Shown here piece by piece: positions 1-7,485 of a DNA stretch of 64,000 nt. This stretch comes from Pelomonas parva. Its GTDB lineage: Bacteria > Pseudomonadota > Gammaproteobacteria > Burkholderiales > Burkholderiaceae_C. A program made the translations under genes and the position numbers. Each line of letters opens with the position of its first letter. Position 1 is the stretch's first letter. The DNA is taken from contig NZ_JBIGHV010000002.1 of the NCBI RefSeq assembly GCF_043555835.1, forward strand, positions 372,001-436,000, written 5' to 3'. The notes beneath the pieces were generated by a model. It did not search any database and had not been told where the DNA came from. It saw only the letters and a program-made list of their open reading frames with translations.

Positions 1-2219
1 CAGCGTTGCCCGCGGGTCACGTCAACGCTGCCGTCCGCCTGCGTGATCCATGGCGCCTTGCGCGGCAACACGGTCAGCGCGATCCAGCGCTCCAGCTCGT
101 CGGGCGGCAGTGCCTTGCTGAACAAAAAGCCCTGCATCAGCGAGCAGCCCAGGCGGTGCAACACCTCCATCTGCCGCAGCGTCTCCACGCCTTCCGCGAT
201 AACGCGCAGACCGAGCGCACGGGCCAGTGCAATGATGGCCGTGACGACGGCCGAGCTTTGCGGCGTGATGCCGAGATCGCGCACGAAGGTGCGGTCAATC
301 TTCACTTCCGAGATCGGCAGCGTGGTCAGGTAGGCCAGCGATGAATAACCCGTGCCGAAGTCGTCGATGGAGATTTCCACGCCCACTTCGTTCAGGCGGT
401 GCAGAGACGGGATGACGTTCTGCAAGTCCTTCATCAGGTTGTTCTCGGTGATCTCAAGCTGGATGGACCGATGCGGCACGCCATAGGCGCTGACGCACTG
501 GTGGATGTGCTCGACGAGATCGGTCCGCTCGAACAGCCTGCTAGGGAGGTTGACGGCGATGGAGTCGGCGAAGCCGAATTGCAGCGACCACAGCTTGGCC
601 TGGCGGGCGGCTTCCTTCAGCGCCCACTCGGACAGCGGCACGATGAGGCCGGTTTCCTCGGCCAGCGGGATGAAGTCGGCCGGTGGCACCAGCACGTTGC
701 CGCGCTGCCAGCGCATCAGCGCCTCGGCGCCCACCATGCGGGCGGCGCGCACGTCGATCTTGGGCTGGTAGTGCAGCACGATCTCGTTGCGCTCCAGCGC
801 CTTGTGCAGCGCACTTTCCAGCTCCAGCTTCTGCTTGCCGTGGCCGGCCAGTTGCGGCGAGTAGATGGCCGAGGCGTTGCGGCCCTGGCTCTTGACGGCG
901 TACATCGCCACGTCGGAATTGCGCAGCAGGTCGGCCATGCTCTGGCCGTCGCGCGGGTAGATGGCGATGCCGACGCTGGCCGTGACGAAGCATTCCTGGC
1001 CGCCCACGAAGATGGGTTCGCGGAGCGCCTCCAGCACGCGCTGGGCGACGCGTTCGGCGTCGCGCTCGTCGGCCACCTCGGGCAGCAACGCCACGAACTC
1101 GTCACCGCCCAGGCGGCCCACGGCCTCCAGGCCTCGGTGGCTGCGGTTGCCCAGGCCTTCGAGCACGCCTTCCATGATCTGGTCGGAATGGCGCACGCAG
1201 CCGCGCAGACGCCGGCCGACCTCGATGAGCAGTTCGTCGCCGGCCGCATGGCCCAGCGTGTCGTTGATGACCTTGAAGCGGTCCAGGTCGATCAGCAGCA
1301 GGCCGACCTCATGGCCACCGCGGCGGGCGCTCTCGATGGCGCGCTCGACGCGCCAGATCAGTTGCCGTCGGTTGGGCAGGCCGGTCAGCGCGTCGAAGTG
1401 CGCCAACTGGCGGATGCGGTCCTCCGCCTGGCGGCGGTCGGTCACGTCCTGCAGGATGCCGGTGTAGCCGTTGACGCCGCCCTGCTCGTTGAACTCGGGC
1501 TCGGCCTCGATGTGGACGACGCGCTGGCGGCCGTCGGGCAGCGTCAGCGGCAGGTCGGTGATCAGCACCGACGTGTGCGCGATGACATCGCGCAGCAGGC
1601 GCAGGAAGACGTGGCGGTCATCGCCCGGCACCATGCGCATGACGCTGAGGAAGTCCAGCCGGTCCTGCGGGCCGCGGCCGAAGACGCGCAGGCCTTCCGC
1701 CGAGATCAGGAAGCTGCCGGGCACGCCGCGCCACCACTCGAAACTGCCCATGCGCGCCAGGTCCTGGGCGCGCGCCAGCTTGGCCTTGCTGCGTTCCAGT
1801 TCGTTGCGCGTGCGTGAGCTGCGGAGCAGGTAGCGCAACCGCCCGTCCAGCAAGCTCCACTGCGGCGACTTGACGAAGAAATCGGTCGCGCCGGCCTGGT
1901 AGGCGCGGTTGATGGAGGCCTCGTCGTCCAGGCCGGTCAGCATCAGCACGGGCAGGGACTCGAAGCCCGGCGTCGCGCGCAGCAGCGCGCAGGTCTCGAA
2001 GCCGTCCAGCTCGGGCATCAGCGCGTCGAGCACGACGACGTCCGGCGCGCGCAGCGAGAGCTGGGCCAGCGCGTCGCTGCCGCTGGGCGCCTCGGTGACT
2101 TCGAAGCCGCGCTCGCGCAGCGCGGCGGCCGTCAGCAGCAGGTTGACCTCGTCGTCATCGACCAGCAACACGCGCGGCTGCGGGGGCAGATCGTCGAGGT
2201 CTTGACCGGTGGGCAGCAT
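1..2219 (-). CDS. REC-PAS-GGDEF-EAL response regulator (c-di-GMP turnover), 3' end outside window
   Basis: Reading leftwards from the ATG at 2219, the frame stays open to the window edge (739 codons seen). The order is a receiver domain (residues ~15-130; acidic VDDDE, phospho-acceptor Asp in VVLDALMP near residue 63), a PAS-like segment (~150-280), GGDEF (intact RLGGDEF near residue 370) and EAL (GAEALMRW near 498, DDFGTGYSSL near 620, AEGVET near 680). Both catalytic signatures look intact, so it could make or degrade c-di-GMP; such hybrids are often phosphodiesterases. About 19 extra residues (IMEGVLEGLGN...) precede GRLGGDEF compared with a standard GGDEF domain. It follows an HPt gene by 7 bp, and a divergent histidine kinase lies just beyond, suggesting one phosphorelay. 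Cytoplasmic; no membrane segment is seen. Confidence 0.9.
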   Translation of the reverse strand, partial: MLPTGQDLDDLPPQPRVLLVDDDEVNLLLTAAALRERGFEVTEAPSGSDALAQLSLRAPDVVVLDALMPELDGFETCALLRATPGFESLPVLMLTGLDDEASINRAYQAGATDFFVKSPQWSLLDGRLRYLLRSSRTRNELERSKAKLARAQDLARMGSFEWWRGVPGSFLISAEGLRVFGRGPQDRLDFLSVMRMVPGDDRHVFLRLLRDVIAHTSVLITDLPLTLPDGRQRVVHIEAEPEFNEQGGVNGYTGILQDVTDRRQAEDRIRQLAHFDALTGLPNRRQLIWRVERAIESARRGGHEVGLLLIDLDRFKVINDTLGHAAGDELLIEVGRRLRGCVRHSDQIMEGVLEGLGNRSHRGLEAVGRLGGDEFVALLPEVADERDAERVAQRVLEALREPIFVGGQECFVTASVGIAIYPRDGQSMADLLRNSDVAMYAVKSQGRNASAIYSPQLAGHGKQKLELESALHKALERNEIVLHYQPKIDVRAARMVGAEALMRWQRGNVLVPPADFIPLAEETGLIVPLSEWALKEAARQAKLWSLQFGFADSIAVNLPSRLFERTDLVEHIHQCVSAYGVPHRSIQLEITENNLMKDLQNVIPSLHRLNEVGVEISIDDFGTGYSSLAYLTTLPISEVKIDRTFVRDLGITPQSSAVVTAIIALARALGLRVIAEGVETLRQMEVLHRLGCSLMQGFLFSKALPPDELERWIALTVLPRKAPWITQADGSVDVTRGQR

Positions 2220-2226
2220 GCTGGGC

Positions 2227-2595
2227 TCAGAGCAGCGCGGCGAGCGCCGTGCGTACCTGTTGAATCTCTTCGAGCATAGCGTCCAACTGCTCGGCCAGGC
2301 CTTCGGTGCGGCCCTCGCGGGCGAGGACTTCGATGTCTGCGCAACGCGCCGACAGCGCGGTCGCGCCCAGGCTGGCGGAGGAGGACTTCAGTGTGTGGCT
2401 CACGTGGCGGATGACGGTGAGATCCAGTGTCGGTGCTGCGCGGGCGCGGGCCAGGTCAGCCAGCAGGCGATCCACCGAGCTGGAGAAGGCGGCCACCACG
2501 CGTTCGAGCAGCTTGTTGCCGCCGCTGGGGTCAAGCTCGCGCAAGCGACGGATCGCCTCGGAATCGAGCTGGGCTGCAGGAAATGGGGCAGTCAT
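2227..2595 (-). CDS. HPt (histidine phosphotransfer) domain protein
   Basis: A 122-residue protein starting at MTAPFPAAQ. The frame is open further upstream to 2700, but that extension would cover the divergent promoter region, so the ATG at 2595 is preferred. The motif HVSHTLKSSSASLG, with the likely phosphorylated His at residue 67, matches the HPt helical-bundle signature (H-x-L-K-G/S-S), and the size fits a stand-alone HPt protein. It lies 7 bp upstream of the REC-PAS-GGDEF-EAL gene and is probably co-transcribed with it. By family knowledge it would shuttle phosphate between a kinase and a receiver. The divergent kinase at 2736-4064 has no receiver of its own, so its place in the relay is an inference. 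Confidence 0.85.
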   Translation of the reverse strand: MTAPFPAAQLDSEAIRRLRELDPSGGNKLLERVVAAFSSSVDRLLADLARARAAPTLDLTVIRHVSHTLKSSSASLGATALSARCADIEVLAREGRTEGLAEQLDAMLEEIQQVRTALAALL

Positions 2596-2680
2596 GGGCG
2601 GCGGGCACAGGGATGCTGCAAATGTAGCTTGGCTGGCCTGGGGGCTTGACGCGAAGGAATGCACACATTCAGCGCTATCC

Positions 2681-2710
2681 GAGCGTTGGTGCATATGCAC
2701 CAGAACGCTC
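2681..2710. promoter_or_regulatory. Large palindrome between divergent HPt and kinase genes (putative operator)
   Basis: Positions 2687-2702 are a perfect 16-bp palindrome, TGGTGCATATGCACCA. Outer arms GAGCGTT (2681-2687) and AACGCTC (2704-2710) extend it to a 30-bp hyphenated inverted repeat with a 2-nt offset. It lies 13-42 bp upstream of a TACAAT -10-like hexamer (2723-2728) that precedes the kinase ATG at 2736, and in the upstream region of the HPt gene. The symmetry and place suggest a dimeric regulator controlling both directions. The regulator is unknown. Confidence 0.5.
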
Positions 2711-2735
2711 AGAACCGCTGCCTACAATGCCCGCC

Positions 2736-4064
2736 ATGAACAGCTTCAGCGACGACAGCGTGCTCGCGCGCCGGCTTGAGCGGCGACCGTCGATGAGGCT
2801 CGTGGTGCTGTGTCTGGCCGGGGCTTCGGTGCTGATGCTGATGCTCGGCACCGGGGTCGTGCTGGCCCTCATGCGGGTCTGGGGCGGCGAGGTCGGCCTC
2901 GTCCACGCAGCCCTGGTGCTGACGGCTTTCTTCACCGGACTGCTGTTGCTCGTCGCTGCGGCCCTGGGCTGGCATGTGGGCGTGCGGCTGACCCGCCAGC
3001 GCCTGGCCGAGCCGCTGCGCGATGCGCGTCAGCAGTTGCTGATGCAGGCCCAGTTGCAACGCGACTGGCAGTGGGCTACCGATGCCACCCACCGACTCGT
3101 GCGCTGGCAGGCGCCGCAGGGTGTGCCGGCATCGAGCTGGGTGGGTGCGGGGGGCAGCACGCAGCTGCTGTGGGAGCGCTTCGCAGCGGCCGGCCCGGCA
3201 GTCGAGCTGCGCGAGCGCCTGCATGCCCACCAGCCCTTTGCCGAGCTGCAGTTGGCTGCTGCCGAGGGCGATGCGCAGTGGTGCCTGAGCGGCCTGCCGT
3301 GCATCGACTCGCAGGGTCATTTCGCCGGCTATGTCGGCACGGCTCGGCCGCCCGAGGTGGCCGCGCTGGCGGCACCGGCAGCAATTCAGACGGACCTGGC
3401 CGCCGAGCATGAATCGTTCAGCTACACGGTGTCGCACGACCTGCGCGCGCCGTTGCGTGTCGTCGAGGGCTTTGCGCGCATCCTGAAGGAAGACTACGGC
3501 GGCCGGCTGGACCGCGTCGGCAACGACCATCTCGACCGCGTCATGAGTGCCAGCGCGCGCATGAACAGCATGATCGACGCGCTGTTGTCGCTGAGCCAGC
3601 TGTCCACACGGCCGCTGGCCCGCCAGCCAGTCAACCTGTCGCAGCAGGCCGGCTACGTCATGGAAGAACTGAAGCGCGCCTCGCCGCAGCGCGAGCTGGT
3701 GCTGGACATCGAGCCTGACCTGACCGTGCAGGGCGATCCGACGCTGTTGCGCATGGTGCTGGAGAACCTGCTGGGTAATGCCTGGAAGTACAGCGCCAAG
3801 GTGCCCTGCACCGAGATCCGCTTTGCCAGCGTGGAGCAGGGCGGGCGCCGGGTGTTCGTGGTCTCGGACAACGGCGCTGGCTTCGACATGCGCTTCGCTG
3901 AGCGGCTGTTCGGCGTCTTCCAGCGCCTGCACAGCGCCAGCGATTTCCAGGGCACGGGCGTGGGCCTGGCGCTGGTGCGGCGCATCGTGCGCCGGCATGG
4001 TGGGGATGTCTGGGCGGAGTCGGCGGTGGGCGAGGGCTCGCGCTTTTACTTCACGTTGAATTGA
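2736..4064 (+). CDS. Membrane sensor histidine kinase (phytochrome-type HisKA/HATPase_c)
   Basis: A 442-residue protein starting MNSFSDDSV. Two hydrophobic segments (~20-46 and ~57-79) are followed by a PAS-like linker and then the kinase core: H-box SHDLRAPLRVVEGFARIL (His near 233), N-box LENLLGNAWKYSA (~341), DNGAGF (~375) and GTGVGLALVRRI (~407). The SHDLRAPLR...L-x-x-L form resembles kinases related to bacteriophytochromes, but there is no GAF/PHY domain. The ATG at 2736 is chosen because a TACAAT -10 element at 2723-2728 sits just upstream; in-frame codons further upstream (TTG 2646, ATG 2727) would lie before or within the promoter. No cognate receiver is fused. The divergent HPt/REC-GGDEF-EAL pair is the obvious partner candidate (inference). 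Confidence 0.88.
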   Translation: MNSFSDDSVLARRLERRPSMRLVVLCLAGASVLMLMLGTGVVLALMRVWGGEVGLVHAALVLTAFFTGLLLLVAAALGWHVGVRLTRQRLAEPLRDARQQLLMQAQLQRDWQWATDATHRLVRWQAPQGVPASSWVGAGGSTQLLWERFAAAGPAVELRERLHAHQPFAELQLAAAEGDAQWCLSGLPCIDSQGHFAGYVGTARPPEVAALAAPAAIQTDLAAEHESFSYTVSHDLRAPLRVVEGFARILKEDYGGRLDRVGNDHLDRVMSASARMNSMIDALLSLSQLSTRPLARQPVNLSQQAGYVMEELKRASPQRELVLDIEPDLTVQGDPTLLRMVLENLLGNAWKYSAKVPCTEIRFASVEQGGRRVFVVSDNGAGFDMRFAERLFGVFQRLHSASDFQGTGVGLALVRRIVRRHGGDVWAESAVGEGSRFYFTLN

Positions 4065-4200
4065 AGCCCCTCGCCCAGCCCGCCATGCTGAACGCAGGCG
4101 GTCTGGTCGGTCCCCCAAGGGGACGGCGATGCTCGCGGGGCGTGCCCCGCTCGCACATCGCCAGACGGGCCGGCTTGGGAGCGGCCCGGCGCTCGGCCCG
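4065..4200 (+). repeat. Structured 3'-UTR repeat, copy A
   Basis: It begins directly after the kinase stop codon, and its sense strand runs with the kinase gene. Conserved blocks in order: AGCCCCTCGCCCAG, GCTGAACGC, TGGTCGGTCCCC...GGGGAC hairpin, a variable stem (4125-4162: GGCGATG ... CATCGCC around GCGGGG/CCCCGC), then CGGGCCGGCTTGGG and CGGCCCGGCGCTCGGCCC. The same scaffold recurs at 7347-7480, 33929-34062 and 50453-50589, each time after a stop codon in the sense orientation. The convergent ANTAR gene ends at 4229. It could work as a terminator or RNA-stabilising element, but no U-tract is seen. Confidence 0.85.
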
Positions 4201-4228
4201 CGCAGGCACTACGGCCGCGAATCGCCGA

Positions 4229-4825
4229 TCAACGCTGGCCTGGCCTCGCCAGCAGCTCCACCGCATCAACGATGCGCCGGGCCTGCTCCGGCAGGCTGTG
4301 GCCGTCGGCGGCGGCGAGGCTCATCAGCCGGGACAAGGCCTCGTCGCGCGGCAGCGAGTAGCGGTGCATCAGCACGCCGACAGCCATGGCCGTCGGGTCC
4401 AGCAGCGTGGGCAGTTCCGAGGGTGAAGCGGCGGCGGCTGCAGCAGGCGCTGGCGCGGGCGCCGAGCGCGCAAAGGCAGCCTCCACGGCGGGAACGATCT
4501 GCGAGATGTCCAGCGGCTTGACGAGGTAGGCGACGGCGCCCAGCTCCTTGACCTTGGCGACCGTCGCCTCGTCGGCGAAGGCGGACAAAAACATGAACGG
4601 TGTCTGCAGGAACTCGCGCAAATAGGCGGCCACGTCGAAGCCCGTCAGGCCTTCCATGCGGATGTCCAGCAGGGCCAGCTCGGGCCGGTGTTCGCGGGCG
4701 AGCAGGATGGCGTCGTCGCCGTTGTCGGCGTCGATGACCTCGAAGCCGGCCTGCGTGAGCCCGTAGCTCAGCGTCGCCAGTACCAGTCTGTCGTCATCGA
4801 CGACCAGGATCTTGCCCTTGCTCAC
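4229..4825 (-). CDS. ANTAR-domain response regulator (PdtaR-like)
   Basis: 198 residues. The N-terminal receiver has the acidic cluster VVDDD (9-12), phospho-acceptor Asp54 in LLDIRM, Ser/Thr in FLSAFAD and conserved Lys103 (LVKPLD). An Ala/Pro-rich linker (~118-133) leads to a C-terminal ANTAR domain (~145-195: AVGVLMHRYSLPRDEALSRL ... VDAVELLA). ANTAR proteins bind paired hairpins in nascent RNA and prevent transcription termination. It is encoded 9 bp after the HisKA_2 kinase gene, in the usual kinase-regulator pairing (PdtaS/PdtaR, EutW/EutV). Its RNA target cannot be named from this window. Confidence 0.92.
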   Translation of the reverse strand: MSKGKILVVDDDRLVLATLSYGLTQAGFEVIDADNGDDAILLAREHRPELALLDIRMEGLTGFDVAAYLREFLQTPFMFLSAFADEATVAKVKELGAVAYLVKPLDISQIVPAVEAAFARSAPAPAPAAAAAASPSELPTLLDPTAMAVGVLMHRYSLPRDEALSRLMSLAAADGHSLPEQARRIVDAVELLARPGQR

Positions 4826-4834
4826 CGTGCCCCT

Positions 4835-7294
4835 CTATCCAGAACTTGGTCTTGTGGCCGGATTGTGAACCACACTCGGTGGAATCAGTTCCAACCGGCA
4901 AACCACGTCGCCACCCTGCTGTTCCAGACTGAGGATGGCGCTGCGCCGGGGCAGCAGCGCGCGCACCAGGCCCAGTCCCGAGACGCCGCTCTTGACGTTC
5001 TGCAGCAGGAAGCCCTCGGGCAGGCGGCCGGGGTTGGCGATCTCCACGGTGACGCCCAGCGTGTCGCAGATGAGCTGGCAGCGCACCTGGGCGCCGTCGC
5101 TGTGTTTCAGGGCATTGCCCAGCAGTTCGTTGAGGCTCAGCGCGATGGGGATGGCCTCGGCCTCGGGCAGGCACCAGTCGTCCAGCAGCGCGCCGGCTTC
5201 GGCGGGCGTCGTGATGACGCGGCCCTGCTGGCGCTGCACCGAGCCGACGATGGCGTCGAACACGCGCTTGAGCAGCAGCGGCCCGGTTGCGCCCACCTGC
5301 AGGCCATAGACCTGGGCGATGGCCTGCACCTGGCCCACGGCTTCCTTCAGCACGCCGGCCACCTCGGGCCGGCGCACGGCGATCTGCTGCAGCAGGCCGG
5401 CCACGCCCTGCAGGTTGTTCTTGATGCGGTGGTGCACCTCGCGCACCAGCAGCTCGCGCTGCGAGATGGCGGCCTGCAGGCGGGCGGCTTCGGCGGCGCG
5501 GTGCTCGGTCACGTCGCTGGCGACCAGCAGCAGCAACTCGGGCGCATCGTCGCCGCCGACGCCGGCCAGGTGCAGCAGCCGCGTGTGCCAGACCCGCTCC
5601 GCCGCGCCGGACGACACGCGGTACTCGCGCTGCACGACGGCCAGCGTCTCCAGCGCCTCGCGCATGTCGGCGGCCACCTGCTCGCCCTGCTCGGCGCCGA
5701 ACAGCACGCTTGGGCCCCCGCCGAGCAGCTGCGCCTCGGTGCGGCCGGCCATCGCTGCAGCGGCCTGGTTGAGCTTGACGATGCGCAGGCTGTGCGCCTC
5801 ATGCAGGCTGATGGCCAGCGGCGCGGCCTCGATGATGCGCGCCAGCGACGCCTGCGCCTGGCGGCTCTGCGCTTCGGCCTGGCGGCGGCGGTCGATGTCG
5901 AGCAGCGCGTAGGTCGTCTGCTGGGTCACTTCGCCCGGGCCGTTCTCGCGCTGCGTCTGCACCGCGTTGCCGATGACCCAGAACTCGCGCCCGTCGCGGC
6001 CGCGCAGCCGGCACTCGAACACGTCGCTGCCCGGCTCGGCGTGGAAGGCATGGTCGTCGTCCGGCGCCAGCACGCCCATGGGCTGGCCGAGCACGTCCTG
6101 CAGCTCGCAGCCGAACATGCGGCGGGCCGAGCGGTTCATCCATTCGATGCCGTCCGGCCCGACGGTGACGATGCCCACCAGCACCGAGTCCAGCACCGTG
6201 CGTTCGCTCTCGGCGCGCAGCAGCAGCGCGTTCTCGGCCTGGGCCTGGGCGGTCACGTCCAGCGTGACGACCGACGTGGAGCGCCGCCCGCCCGCCAGCA
6301 GCGCCGGCGCCACGCGCGTCAGCAGCCAGCGCCGGCCCAGCTCGGGGTGACGCACGGCGTAGCGCACCTCGACCGCGTCGCCCTTCTTGAGCGCGCGTTG
6401 CAGGCGTTCGAATTCGGCCAGCGACGCCGGCTCGACGATGTCGCGGCTGATGCCTTGCAGCGACCCGATCGGCTGCTTGCCGGCCCCGGACTTGAACGGC
6501 GAGCCCTTGCGGTGCGCCTTCAGCCAGCCGGCCTCGGGCTGGAAGGTGGCCAGGCCGACGGCGGCGGTGTCCATCAGCGCGTCCAGCTGCTGGTGGGCGA
6601 GGTCGCGCTCATGCAGCGTGCTCTGGTCCTCCAGCATGACCAGCAACAGCGCGCGGCCGTCGTGACGCCACAGCCGCAGCCTTGCCTGCAGCCAGCGCTG
6701 GCGGCCCTGCGGGTCGACGAACTCGGCCTCGGTGACCAGCGGTGGGTCCTGCAGCCGCTGGGCCGCCAGCGCCGGCAGCGGCGCGCCGCGCTGCCAGCCC
6801 AGCAAGGCCTGCAGCAGGTCGGGCAGGTCGTTCAGATGGCGCGGCGCGCCGGGGCTCAGCGCGTCGAAGGCGGCATTGCGGCGCAGCACGGCGCCGCCGG
6901 TGGCATCGGCCAGCAGCATCGGCAGCGGCGACAGCGCCAGCCATTCCACCAGCGGCGGCTCGCCGGGGTCGGCGGCGCTCAGGCGGGCGTGCAGCAGCCA
7001 GTTGGGGCGCTCGCGCAGCAGGCGCAGCGTGGCGCGCTGGCCGTCGGCGAGCTTGAGCGGCGGCGCCGGCGGCGGCATGCGGCCGGCGTCGATGGCCAGG
7101 GTGGCTTCGCGCAGCCAGGTCTCCAGCCGCATGCCGGCCGCGTGGCGCAGCAGGCGCCAGCCCTCGGCGGCGTCGGCGCCCAGCCAGTCGCGCGCGGCCG
7201 GGTTGGCGCGCAGCGCGGACAGGTCGCCCCGCAGCGTCAGCACGGGGTCGGCGATGAGGTCCAGCAGCGCGGCGGAGGCGGGCGGGCCGAACAT
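4835..7294 (-). CDS. Multi-PAS sensor histidine kinase, HisKA_2 type (PdtaS-like)
   Basis: 819 residues with no membrane segment or signal peptide, hence a cytoplasmic sensor. Several PAS-like repeats fill residues ~1-590, with PAC ends such as VVTLDVTAQAQAE and LVASDVTEHRAAE. The kinase core begins with the HisKA_2 motif LVREVHHRIKNNLQGVAGLL (His near 620), which is distinct from classical HisKA, and continues to the HATPase N-box LSLNELLGNALKHS (~722) and a G-box SGVSGLGLVRALL (~790). HisKA_2 kinases typically phosphorylate ANTAR receivers, and such a gene follows immediately. The signal sensed is unknown. Upstream, beyond a structured repeat, lies the HDOD gene on the same strand, so the three may share transcripts. 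Confidence 0.92.
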   Translation of the reverse strand: MFGPPASAALLDLIADPVLTLRGDLSALRANPAARDWLGADAAEGWRLLRHAAGMRLETWLREATLAIDAGRMPPPAPPLKLADGQRATLRLLRERPNWLLHARLSAADPGEPPLVEWLALSPLPMLLADATGGAVLRRNAAFDALSPGAPRHLNDLPDLLQALLGWQRGAPLPALAAQRLQDPPLVTEAEFVDPQGRQRWLQARLRLWRHDGRALLLVMLEDQSTLHERDLAHQQLDALMDTAAVGLATFQPEAGWLKAHRKGSPFKSGAGKQPIGSLQGISRDIVEPASLAEFERLQRALKKGDAVEVRYAVRHPELGRRWLLTRVAPALLAGGRRSTSVVTLDVTAQAQAENALLLRAESERTVLDSVLVGIVTVGPDGIEWMNRSARRMFGCELQDVLGQPMGVLAPDDDHAFHAEPGSDVFECRLRGRDGREFWVIGNAVQTQRENGPGEVTQQTTYALLDIDRRRQAEAQSRQAQASLARIIEAAPLAISLHEAHSLRIVKLNQAAAAMAGRTEAQLLGGGPSVLFGAEQGEQVAADMREALETLAVVQREYRVSSGAAERVWHTRLLHLAGVGGDDAPELLLLVASDVTEHRAAEAARLQAAISQRELLVREVHHRIKNNLQGVAGLLQQIAVRRPEVAGVLKEAVGQVQAIAQVYGLQVGATGPLLLKRVFDAIVGSVQRQQGRVITTPAEAGALLDDWCLPEAEAIPIALSLNELLGNALKHSDGAQVRCQLICDTLGVTVEIANPGRLPEGFLLQNVKSGVSGLGLVRALLPRRSAILSLEQQGGDVVCRLELIPPSVVHNPATRPSSG

Positions 7295-7346
7295 CTTTCA
7301 GCCGGTGGCGTCGAGCACGTCAGTCAACCCAGGTTGTGCGGGATTT

Positions 7347-7480
7347 CGGGCCGAGCGCCGGGCCGCCCCAAGCCGGCCCGCCCGAGGCTGCACGCGGCTC
7401 GATGCCGCGGGCAGCCTCGTCCCCTCGGGGGACCGACCAGGCTCGCCCGCGTTCAGCGGTGCGAGATTGGGCGAGGGGCT
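7347..7480 (-). repeat. Structured 3'-UTR repeat, copy B
   Basis: It starts 5 nt after the TGA (7486-7488) of the HDOD gene, in its sense direction, with the same conserved blocks as copy A: AGCCCCTCGCCCA, CGCTGAACGCG, GGTCGGTCCCC-CGA-GGGGAC, GGGCCGGCTTGGGGCGG and CGGCGCTCGGCCCGAA. The central stem has a different sequence from the other copies (CGAGGCTGC paired with GCAGCCTCG, CGCGGC paired with GCCGCG, loop ATCGA). It fills most of the gap before the kinase start at 7294. Confidence 0.85.
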
Positions 7481-7485
7481 CCAGC

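Noticed and set aside
4065..4200. Repeat copies as ANTAR target hairpins
   Set aside because: The loops I can draw are 3-5 nt or long, not the paired hexanucleotide loops with conserved A and G expected for ANTAR binding.
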